DNA of 64,000 nt from Siphonodentalium dalli (Eukaryota; Mollusca; Scaphopoda; Gadilida; Siphonodentaliidae). Positions 39,401 through 52,100 of the stretch are shown piece by piece. Position 1 is the stretch's first letter. Each line of letters begins with the position of its first letter. The notes under the pieces were generated by a model. The model saw nothing but the letters and a program-made list of their open reading frames with translations, ran no database searches and was not told the DNA's origin. The stretch lies in contig CP136061.1 of NCBI GenBank assembly GCA_032622095.1, positions 88,034,983-88,098,982 on the forward strand, given 5' to 3'. A program made the translations under genes and the position numbers.

Positions 39401-40094
39401 TGAATATCCACCCCCTGACTATGTTTGCATGCGTGAACATTGTCAGTCTATTGAATACCAAAACCCCACTCGAATTGCTCACACATGACTGCCTCTGGTG
39501 GTCACTCAGTGAGACAGTGTCAGCTGTATTCACTGTAGCTAGCTCACAACTGGACCATTTTGAGTAGAATATATGTGCTGATGGTGCTCACTTCAGTTGA
39601 ACGATGTAAGGGGAGCCACACTGTTTATTTGATAAAATCACTGTTCTCATGTTCCGAGGCGGGTTTTCGTGGTGTATCGACCTATTCCACGGCTTCCGTT
39701 TGTCAGTTAGACGACATGGAAACCACTACGAGATAACTCGTAGTGGCAATCTGCGAAGGTTGTGAACTACGAGATAACTCGTAGTGGCACTCAACGTGTT
39801 AACCCTTTCAAAACCAAATACTCATTGATGAGTAGTTCCCTTAGGAAATGTTCAGATAATAAGTTCAACAAACGACAATAGGCCATTTGTTCAACTTATA
39901 ATCTGAATAATTCCCAACAATGTATAAGAATCTTTCTGCATTTGCATTATCCTTTGGTCTGTCTGTCAACTGCTCATTTTCCATACTCCAGGTAAATAAT
40001 AGACCCTTCAAAATAGGCTTGCGACGATTATTCGACTAACCTTCGAGAGGTGCGGTAGTCGACGGTTATTTACTTTCGTCGACTAATCGCCCAA

Positions 40095-40130
<36 letters not shown>

Positions 40131-43100
40131 ATGGTTGTGTATGTAAGCAGTACTATGCACAAATGCCATGCCTGGGAGTAAAAGTTAACAGTGTATGTAG
40201 CACAGTTTACCACCCGTCAGTCTGTTCTCTCGCCACTTGGGGTGCGGCTTTGATGTCGCAGCCGACGATTGGCGGTCATCTTCAAAGAATTCGGTGTACG
40301 ACATGTTCTCACAGTCGTGGTGGGCCAGCGGATTCCTTTGATGTCGTGTTACGGCCTTGTCATTGTTTATAAATTATGTTTATCTGTGAATTGATGTTCC
40401 TATGGATCGGTAATTAGCTATCATTATTGACAAATGGATGACGTGCATCGGACTGCATCTATGTTTCATTTCTCAAATTTCATACTATAAAACGGTCATC
40501 ATTATTCAGAAAGTTCGCGGGACATGGAATGTTCAAAGTTAATCAGTAACGCGCGCACACCAAAGCCTGCGAAATAAACTAAGTGCTCTATGTATGTCAG
40601 GTGACGTAATCGATACACAATGGAATTCTCTGCAAAACTAACTATAGTCTGTTTTCAATATGTATGCGACAATTCAAAATGCTTTCTATTGGCACCGCGA
40701 TGCATGTTCACGGGGAACATTGATTGACTGGACACAGAACAAAATTTGACCCCACCCCCAATGATACTTAATCCTATAGAATTAAGTATCATTGGGGGTG
40801 GGGTCAAATTTTGTTCTGGGGACCTGTGGACAAATATTATAAAAAATTCTCGTCTGCTGGAATAACGACGAGGAGGGCGTTTACCAGCTGCGCAAATTTG
40901 AGTTTAGGTGGCCAATGACGGGCGGGGGCCTCAGAAGGAAAACCTGCTGACTGACAGTTTATAACTGTGTTCAGACTGGATGTAAAGTAGTCATTGTAAT
41001 TTCGCATTTATAACTTGTTTACCTGGGTGTAACATAGACCACATATATGAACGATTAATCCACTAACCGTCGATTATAACGGTCGATTAGTCGATTATGA
41101 AAACTCATAGTTGTGGCAACCCTACTTCAAAATTCAACCAAAATCCATCATTCAAGTTCCTAGACATGTGAACACATATGTGAGTGTAAATAAGATATTA
41201 GCAACATGAATGAACTTATTGTGTGAAGTTATGGATTTAACCCTTTCATGACGGGAGCTTCCTGAAATTTTGCAAAAACACTGTGCTAATGTATTCTCTT
41301 ATATATGCGAGTCGACCATAGGTCGCCTCGCATATATAAGAGAATGCATTGGCCTAACAATTTTTTATCATTGTTTTTAAATAAAGGTTTCTTACAATTT
41401 TTAGGACATAAAATAAAAAACATCCATTACCCTGCAGGGAGCCCCACACATATATAGAAGCATATAGAAGAGTGTCATCTGCTCATGTTTTGTCTGGGGC
41501 TCTGTATGGGTGAAATTATAAAATTGTGAAAGAATACAAGAAAAAATTATTAAAATTGTAAAAAATTGCATTCTCTTATATATGCGAGGCGACCTATGGT
41601 CGACTCGCATATATAAGAGAATGCATTGGCACAGGGTAAAAAAAATCACATATATTAGAGAATACATTGGCCTAACAATATTCACCTTGATCTTGTAAGT
41701 CAGTGCATTCTCTTATATATGTGAGGCTCCCTATGGGAGACTCGCATATATATGAGAATGCCCTGGCATGGGATTTAAAATGCTGTACTAGCACAGCTCC
41801 CGTCATGAAAGGGTTAAACTGCAGTGATTGGCCAAACCGATTCACATGACAGCATATCATATAATAATGTATATATTCTTTCATTTTAGGAAGTGAGCAA
41901 CATGAATGACATAATTGTAAACAGTGTTCAGTTCTTTAGAATATTTGAGCCAATGGACATAGAACAATCAAAGACTACGGTAAATTATTCTACTTCTCAT
42001 CTTACATGTACTGCATTAACCCTTTCTATACTAAATGGATTCTCCCATTCAGCTATAAAAGTATACATTGGAACAGACTATTATTCATGCAGAGGGGTGT
42101 TCAGTTAATAAAAGCAGACGAGGCAGAAAAACAGATAATACAAGAGCAGATTGATTTATATTCATTGGTGGGAATTGTTCAGTTAATAAGTTAAACAATA
42201 GGTCTTGAACTTATTATCTTAACATTTCCTATTAGAGCTACTCATCGATGAGTATTTAGTATAGAAATGGTTAACTTATTATCTGAACATTACCCAATGG
42301 AATTACTCGTCAGTGAGTATTTAGTACAGAAATGGTTAAGTTCTGAAGTGATTTTCTAAATTTATAATAGTTTATTATATTTCTACGTTTGATTTACCTT
42401 CATTTCTTGAGTGATTATGAACGATAATTTCATTATTGAATTATGTCACTTTAACTAACGCGTTATGTATTCATTCCTGCTGTAAAAAATTATGCGTCAT
42501 GCGTATTATGGCAGTATTATTCGGATTTCTTGTAAATCAGATGTTTATTGTGGAATATAATAAACAGAATAATCACTTGATTGAACTGGTGATGTGAGAT
42601 AATACAATCGAGGCATGGACTATTTTGCAGGTCACGAGTTGAAAATTGATATATCCACTGCTAGTCACGAATGAAATAATATGGGATTCACTCAAAATAC
42701 CATAGGCGTTCTATTTATTGTATGCACTAACCATGTCGATAAGTTTTTTTTATGTATTAATATTCCTTAATTAATGCCAAATAATTTCTCACAAAGCGTA
42801 CACAAAATTTCAGTTGAAAATTGATTGTTGTTGTTCGGCAGCTGATAGCCAACTACCCACTTTCATATGGCGAGAAATTAGTCATCTACTAAAGAATTTA
42901 GTTCCCACAAATTATCGCTAAAAGTGTCAAATAATTATGGATGTATACCAAGTTAATATCCCAAATAACTATAAGATAACATTCTAATCACGAAATAATA
43001 ACATTATTTCAGTTTAAGCAAGTCTTTTTAATCATCTCGTATTGATATTTATTCACTTTTATTCGGTGATTTTACCGGAAGTAAGCGACAGTGAAGATAT

Positions 43101-46100
43101 CATTTTTGAATAACAAAATTATATATTTACTGTCAGTCTAGGCACTAAATAGGATATTTAAACGTACTCAATCCGATTTAACGCTCATAAATTACTATTT
43201 CTTTGGCTTCGGGGGCAAAACATATTTGATTCGAGTCTAGGAACCCACCCATCAAAGCTCAGAGTGATCAGATATAGATTTTTTGAAGTTTGTTATTTCA
43301 ATTGTTTGTGGCCCAGAAAACACGCCATCAAATGGATGGTCTCGGTCAAAATTGCGGATGAAGATGGATAAATCTAAAAACAAGTGGTAACATGGCCAAA
43401 TTTCGTGAATACTCAAGTGATAATATGGCAATATTTCGTTGAACAAAATATTGATAAATAACACGTTTTGGGAAAGTTGTTGTTGTTGTTGTATCTTGAT
43501 GATATGGCGACCCTCTGATCGGATTGAGTACCTTTAAGTTGCGGCAATTTCCCACTATTTAGTAGGCAAGCATATAATAAATTCACGGATCACAATGGTA
43601 TGAGGGATATCCATATGCTGCAGGTTTTGTCCAGTCATTGCAGGCCGGATTAACCCTTTCTATACTACATACTCATTGATGAGTAGTTATCCCTTAGGAA
43701 ATGTTCAGATAATAAGTTCAACAAACAACCTATGTCATTTGTTGAACTTATTATCTGAATATTTCCCTCGAATGAATAGGACTCATTCTGTACTTGTATT
43801 ATCTGTTTTCTGCTTATATTACCTGTACATACCACCAACTCTATAATAGACCATTCCAATTCTATTTTGTACTTCTATTATCTTCCACAGAAGCCTGAAA
43901 TTCGATGGTTTGAGAATCCGAGACTGAGGTTGTTCCAGAAAGTCATAGCTCATAAATTCTACGTGTACTTTGGGAACTTGGTGGCATTTGCTAATGTTAT
44001 AGTTATCACTGTGAGTATATTAACAGGTTATGCTATATATCGTTGCAATTCTTCTTGAACATTTGTCACTAAAACATGCATTATGACTGGTTGAGAGCTT
44101 TAGTTCTTGATTCATTAGTATTGCCTGCTGAACAAATGGTGAAATAGGTGAACAAATTTGAATGGAACAATTTTGTCAACATAAAATGACACATTTAAAA
44201 TGGAACTATATTTTATCTTGAAGGTGTATTTACTTCCTCTTTGGTTGTGATAAGGAAATCAATATTTTTATATTTTTTTGAGATCATTTTTCCGTGCTAA
44301 AATGTGATTATTTGATAAAATGGATCTAAAATATTTCGCAATTCTATACAAAATTTATTAACCGCGTCCACTAAATTTGATTTGGGCCTCGCTCAAGCTC
44401 AGCTCTAATTATACCCCCCCCCCCCCCCCCGCAATGAGTTGTGGGGGGTATACTGGTATCAGCTTGTCCATCCGTCTGTCTGTCGTACCGTCCGTCTGTC
44501 TGTCGTACCGTCCGTACGTCCGTCGAGCCGTACGTCTGTCCGTCAGTGGACACAAATTTGTCCGGAGTTTTTCTCAGTCGTTTTTTGATAAATTTCTGTG
44601 AAACTTGGCGCAGACATCAACCACCATGGGAACCTGTGCACCTGCGATTATGACGTCTGTCAGACTTTTTTTGGAGGAGTTATCCCCCCTTTTTCGACAT
44701 AGAAAATTTTCACAACATGTATAATTTTGTCCGAGCTTTTATTCCTACATTTTTAGGTCAATTTAAACAAAAAATTGCACAGATATTTAGTACCATGGGA
44801 GCTTGTGCACCTGTGATTATGACGTCTGTCTGACATTTTTTGGTGGAGTTATCTCCCTTTTTCGACTTAGAAACTATTTTGCAACATGCATAATTTTGTC
44901 CGAGCTTTTATTTCTACATTTTTATGTTTACCCATACCATGTATGGTAAACATAGTGTCGTTGTCCGGATTGACCACTCGTCGTGCGTCCGTCCGTCCGT
45001 CCGTCTGTCCGTCCGTCTGTCTGTCTGTCCGTCCGTAGACACTTTACGTGTAATGCGATAACTCAAACATTTTTTACCTGATCAAAACCAAATTTTGTAT
45101 ATGGGGTTTTCAGCCCAAAATACAGATCGAGTTCGAATATGGGTTTGATCCGACTTTTTTTGACAGAGTTATGGCCCTTTTTCGACTTAGAATTCACGCA
45201 TTCTGCCATAACTCAAACATTTTTTATCTGATCGGAACCAAATTTGGTATGTGAGTTTCTCGGCCCAAAATACAGATCGAGTTCGAATATGGGTTTGATC
45301 CGACTTTTTATTACCGAGTTATGGCCCTTTTTCGACTTAGAATTAATGAATTCTGCCGTAACTCAAACATTTTTTATCTGATCGGAACCAAATTTGGTAT
45401 GTGAGTTTCTCCACCCAAAATACAGATCGAGTTCGAATATGGGTTTGATCGGAGTTTTTTTTACGGAGTTATGGCCCTTTTTCGACTTAGAATTCATGAA
45501 TTCTGCCATAACTCAAACATTTTTTATCTGATTGGAACCAAATTTGGTGTATGAGTTTCTCAGACCAACATACAGATTGATTTCGAATATGGGTTTGATC
45601 GGATTTTTTTTAATGGTGTTATGGTCCTTTGACATATGATTCACACATACATGTACTTCGATAAATCAACCATTTTTCATCTGATAGGAACCAAATTTGG
45701 TATGTGAGTTTCTCAACTCAAAATACAGAACGAGTTTGAATATGGGTTAGATCCAATTTGTTATACCAGAGATATGGCCCTTTTTAAACTAAGAATTATC
45801 CAGATTATAACCCAAGTAACTTACAATTAATGAATACCTGCTTCTCTGTGAGCAAGATAAAAGACAATATAGTTTATTGCTTTGAGAGTTATTTATAGCC
45901 CTCATATGTTAGGTCTGTATAAGAGACACAGTGAATTATTGGATAAATTGATTTAGCTATCTTTTTAACCACAACTTAGCCAGGTGAATTTATTTAACTA
46001 GACCAATGGAGCTCTCTAAGTCCTTGGATGATGGGACTACATTGGATCAAACAGGGCAGAGATAGGTGATTTAACCCCTTTTACCCATTCCATGTCTTTT

Positions 46101-49100
46101 AACCTTTTCCATTAAATAAATAATTATATTATTTTGATATCTCACATGGCAATTTGCAACAACATGAATAGAACTGCTCACACTATGATAGTGGTGACAG
46201 GCTCTAGAGTTTAGATGTTATATTAACCCTTCTATATTGACTCATACATTCCAATAATTTGTGTTATTACTGGTTATTATGTACATTTGTCATATACTAC
46301 TTTAGATCATAACAGTATACTCTATAATTCAACATTAAAAGATTATGATTCTGACTTAACAATTTACTATCGCCAAGGGATGGGTTAAACATCTGCCGAT
46401 CGTGATCGGCCTCTCGTTAGGTCAATGTTTTTCTTGGCACTGATATTTAGTACCATGGGAACCTGTGCACCTGCGATTATGATGTCTGTCTACTTTTTTT
46501 TTGGTTAGGGGTTAGGGTTAGGGGGTTTAGGGTTAGGGATACCTGTTGACATAATTTCAGTGCCCAATATATGGTAATGGCTACTTCACTCAAATAACAT
46601 TTTGAATACGGGGGGTATTACTTAGTCCCATCTGGGACAAGCCCATCTCAAGTTGAATTTAGTGCACTCGGTTAATAAATTTTGTATAGAATTGCGACTC
46701 ATTATAGATCTTCTACGTATCATTATTGTTTACTCTTTTGTTGTAGGTTGAACTATCCATTGAGTATGACCAGTCACTTAGTGACAGTCATTCAGTGCTC
46801 AGCGTAAGTACATATTAATTATCCACCTCAGATTGGTCCATTAAACCTTTCATGAATGGAGCTTGCTGAAATTTGTTGAAAACCCTGTGCCAATGCATTC
46901 TCTTATACATGCAAGTCTCCGATTGGGAGCCTCGCATATATAAGAGAAAACATTGGCCTAACAATATTTACCTTGATCTTGTAAGCCAGTGCATTCTCTT
47001 ATATATTATTAATATATATTATATTCTCTATCCCTATGGGTTAAAATAAACTTTCTGTGTTGTCAGGCAATTAGACCTCAATTTTGAGATGAGGGAGGGA
47101 GGCTATTAAATTTATTTTTATTTTTATACGCCTGTTTGAAAAAACTGTCGTATTATGTAAATCGGTTGTCCGTCCGTCCGTCCGCTTTTGGTTTCCGGAT
47201 GATAACTTTAGATTGAAACGAGTGAACTGAACCAAATTTGGTATACAGATCAAGTTCAAATATTATTTCGTCTTAAGTCAAATGTTTCAAACAATTAAAC
47301 CTTGCCCCACTCTACTCCAGAAACGAGCGTATTATGCCACGCCCCGACGATGGAAAACATACTCCAGAAACAAACAAAATTCATTTTTATGTATGCCTAA
47401 TTGAGAGGAAGGATGTGGAGATTAACTCTCAACCATTTAAAAACGTGTAAGTCTTTAAGTTGAAGTTGGTGTTGAAGCCCACCTACCCCCTCCATGAAGA
47501 CCATCTAGCCATCTTTTTGTTCGTTGTTCCCCAAACAAACATTTTTCGAGGGACTATAGAAATGAGCAGTATCCAACGGAAATATTTTTTATCCGTATGA
47601 TAGCTTGAACAATTATTTGACAAAATTTGATGAAACTTGGTATTTCTGACGGAGTTATACCACTTTTTGACTGATTATTTTGTTATGTTACTCAAGTTAT
47701 GATTATCAGATAACTTTCAAATTTACTATGTAGATTAATCACATGAAAATACAGGTCAAGTACAAATTTGTGACCATATCTGATGGAATTATGCCCCTTT
47801 TCGACTTAGAATTGCGGATAATTTTTTTGTTATCTGGATAATAACTCATAGTTGTATTTTCGTATTTGTGGATATCAGTTGTTTATTTTAAGATTTTATT
47901 TTAACTTCGTGTTTGTTTATACTATTTCATAACTGAAGTTTGTATGCCTCAAAACAGTTATCTGTTGTTTATTTATGCCTTGAGACAGTTATCTGTTATT
48001 TATTTTCAGATTATCAACTTTGTGTTTGTTATATACTATTTGATAGAGCAAGTACTTAAGTTTATATGCCTGGGCTGGAGAAGATATACCCATGACTTGG
48101 GAAACGTCTATGATGCATTTACTACTGCAGTGTTAGTGGTGAGTATCGAGGCAGGGATGATATTTACCCTGTGCCAATGCATTCTCTTATATATGCGAGT
48201 CGACCATAGGTTGCCTCGCATATATAAGAGAATGCATGGGCCTAACAATTTTTTATCATTTTTTTTAAATAAATGTTTCTTACAATTTTTAGGACATAAA
48301 ATAAAAAACATCCATTACCCTGCAGGGAGCCCCACACATATATAGAAGCATATAGAAGAGTGTCATCTGCTCATGTTTGTCTGGGGCTCTGTATGGGTGA
48401 AAGTAATTCTGTTGAGTTGGATATTCGGGGATTCGAGCATGAAAACTTGAATCCCTGAATTATCCAACAAAATGGGGTACGTTTATCTCCATTGTAAATC
48501 AATCCATCAACAAATTAAAAAAAAACTGCAGGAAAAGCACATTTTATCGACATATTACATGCTTTGAAGTGAGATATCCTTTTTGCGGTGATAAAATCAA
48601 TGGATATGTTCTATATGTGGTTACTCATAACAGCACCAGATCAACTTCCTGTTAACCGTGTCTATAGAAAACAGCGTTCTGGTTGACTTAACTACACGAC
48701 TCATGGCAGCGCGGTGACGTATTTTACATGCGTTGTCAATGATGCCGTGCTCCATTCAAAATGTGTGCACGCTTCAGTGACCGATGTTGGTGAATTGAAA
48801 ACTAAAGTTAGAAACTCTCGGCCAATCAGAATGCCTGTTTCAGCTAAAATATTTGACTTGAAGTACAATTTAATATACCATTACCAGTGAAATCTGAGGT
48901 AAAGCATTACCATTATGATGCATTCACTGTAGTGAGTAACAAAACATAGAAATAGAAAAAAATCATGTTTTTTCAGGACAGGATGGGCCATTTACTTTTG
49001 AAAGTAATGTATTACCATTAATTGCCAATTTTTGTAATACCATTACTATTGCTTTTGAATTCTGAAGTTATGCATAACCATTACTTTCCATAATATGTTC

Positions 49101-52100
49101 ATTCCAACTCACATCTATTGTATTGCAAGCAAAATTTTTAATTGCATCACAAATCACAATGAGAATCCAGCTTTATCAACTTGATCTAAAAAATTTAGTT
49201 TTAAACTCAACTATGCAAAGTCAAGTTGGAGCTATTGCCATGGGTTGGCATCCATCATGAATCCGTGAGTCCATGGTCTGTCAACCATTTCCTTTGGCAC
49301 ACCATACAGACCACATCCCTCATCCAGTCATCATCAAACTTCATATGGTTCTTTGGGATGACCTCTAGATGAGAGCCATAAAAAATTTCCGAAATTCGTT
49401 AGAAAACATGGCCACCAGCAGCCATTTTGGATTTCACATTTGAAATCTTCGGCACATGCTGCAGCCCACATAACATTTATTGGAGAAAGGTTTCAAATAA
49501 AAACAATTTCATTTACACATTCAATCCCTTCACTAAAACTGTTTGCTTTCCTTATTTTTATCATTCTATTGGCTGCTCAGCATAAAATTATCGTTATTAT
49601 TGATTTTACTTTGATATTATTTTATTATAATGTGACAAATATAGTATCAATTAATGGGCAATATATTTGCTACCATATATAACTTTTAGATAGAGGCCTT
49701 CAGCATGGTGCTCGGATGAATGTGAGCAACAAAATGTCTCCAATTGATTGTATCTATTGTAATATTAAGTGCGAATCAAGTAGATAAGACCTAGAGTGTA
49801 GGATATGCTTATTTTCAATAATTAAAATAACTAAGAAATGCAAATATAAAAGACAGTCGTGAATATCAGGGACCATTATTGAACGGCACACCATTATTTT
49901 ATAAAAAAAAAAAATTCGAATAAAATCATTATTAATTGATAGACGAGTTTCCGGACAAGGGTCTCCAATTCATATTTATTATTTCATACCCATACATCTT
50001 TAATTCTGTGAGGCTTCCAAGAGTAAGATTTCAGGACATCATGTATGACTGATTTTTAGAGTCGAGATGGGTCGCTTATTTATTTTTCACTCAATGTTTT
50101 TTTTCCACAGCTGATGGAGATCTCAGCCGCAGCTAAGTTTGGTCTTCCATTAACAAGGTACGTCTATTAATGGATTCTCCATTAGATTATTAAAACATTG
50201 ATGAGTAGTTATCCCTCAGGAAATGTTCAGATAATAAGTTAACCCTTCATATACTAAATACTCATTGACGAGTAGTTATCACTCAGGAAATGTTCGTTCA
50301 GATAATAAGTTAACCCTTTATATACTAAATACTCATTAATGAGTAGTTATCCCTCAGGAAATGTTCAGATAATAAGTTAACCCTTTATATACTAAATACT
50401 CATTGATTAGTAATTATCCTGCAGGAAATGTTCAGATAATTAGTCAACCCTTTATATACTAAATACTCATTGATGAGTAGTTATCCCGCAGGAAATGTTC
50501 AGATAATAAGTTAACCCTTTATATACTAAATACTCATTAATGAGTAGTTCCCTTAGGAAATGAATGTTCAGATAATAAGTTAACCCGTTATATACTAAAC
50601 ACTTATTAATGAGTAGTTCCCTTAGGAAATGTTCAGATAATAAGTTCAAGTAATGTTGTTGCACTTATTATCTAAACATTTCCCACCAATGAATGTGAAT
50701 TCTTCTGCAAATATATTACCTTTTTTCATGGCTGTCGTCTACTCATATGTCCTTAACAGCCCTCCAAATGAATAATAGATCATTCCAATGTATACTTTCT
50801 TAACTGAATGGGAGAATTTATTTATTAAAGAAAGGTTAACATATTCATTATAATGCTGTTATTGGGCATTACATCAACTCATTGTGATTGGCCTCTCGTT
50901 TCTATATTTCAGTGACGTGCACCTGCACACAGACTCCCTGATTCTTTGGAACGTTCTGCGACTCGTTAACATACTCATTATGATGAGGTTACTGAGAATC
51001 ATTCCAAATATCAAGGTCTGTGTTAACCTGTTTATTAATTTGGTGCATAAATATATTTATACAAGCCTTTAAATAGTGTGTCTGTCATTTGCAGAATGAG
51101 GTTCCCAGAGGTGAATTTAGAGATGCTACTCCGCACAGCGGACCAGCATTACTAAATTCACCTTCTGGTGACCTCATTTTGCTTAGGACTAATCTTCTGG
51201 GAAGTATATATAGCCTCAAATTAACATTGTTTTTAATTACTTGTTCCCTTATGTTCAGTTTCTATATCCCCTAATTTGCAGAAGATAAAATGCATAATCG
51301 AGGTGTCTGATGGGTGAGTATCACTAACTTCAACTGGGGAACTTTAATCTGATCCTAGGTCTCCCATAGCAGTTGAGGCCTAAGCAGATTGATGTTCCCA
51401 GAGAGTAATTTGGTGATTCTAGCACATCATGTGAGATAGCGTCATTAAATTCACCCTCTGGGGACCTCATTCTGCAAATAACAGAATATCTACAGGGCCT
51501 GGAACCTACGTCATAAAACAAAGTTTTTCACCGAAAAATGGCGGCTGCTCGGTGCGACTCGAAGTGAGTATTTATCGTTTTTGCAAACTATGTTCATAAA
51601 CCACTAAAAAAATCATTGCTTATGAGCTGTAAAACATTGTTTGCTAGCTCACAGTCATCTATACCGAGATATATATGTAACGGTTGTAAAGATTATCGCG
51701 TTTAGGTGGTTTCCGTCACCAATTTTAGAGGCATGTTTCAGAGTTTTGAAATGGTAACGCCTACATTGACTTTTAAAACTGGAATTGTGACATAAATGGT
51801 AACGCCTACATATAGTCAACATTTGATTCCAAAATCGGCAATTTGGCTGAATTCTTTCTTTCACTTGCCGAATATCACAATTAGTTTTAGGACTAGTGAG
51901 TAGCGTATGCCTTCACAGTTAATGGAACTTATGGAAGCCCAAGAGTATAATTCTTCCCTCGCTATAAGATCCCCGAATATTGCCGAGGTGAATCGGTATA
52001 CATCGGCTCAAAAGTAGACTACTTCACTTGTGGCAGGCTAATTAATACGTTTTTCACGGAATAACTATCACAAGACAAATGAATAAAATAATAAGTAATT

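Larger units (their letters stand above)
44335..46698. repeat. Foldback K arms enclosing dispersed repeats
   Basis: Left arm 'gcaattctatacaaaattta' (44338) and right arm 'aaattttgtatagaattgcg' (near 46675) enclose a C-run, a GTCC-rich head (44465-44545), a second head at 44990-45040 and the 150-bp units below. Confidence 0.6.

Noticed and set aside
44371-44653. ORFs over the GTCC-rich stretch on both strands
   Set aside because: Low-complexity dispersed-repeat head ([11 protein letters not shown]); the same peptides appear at other copies.
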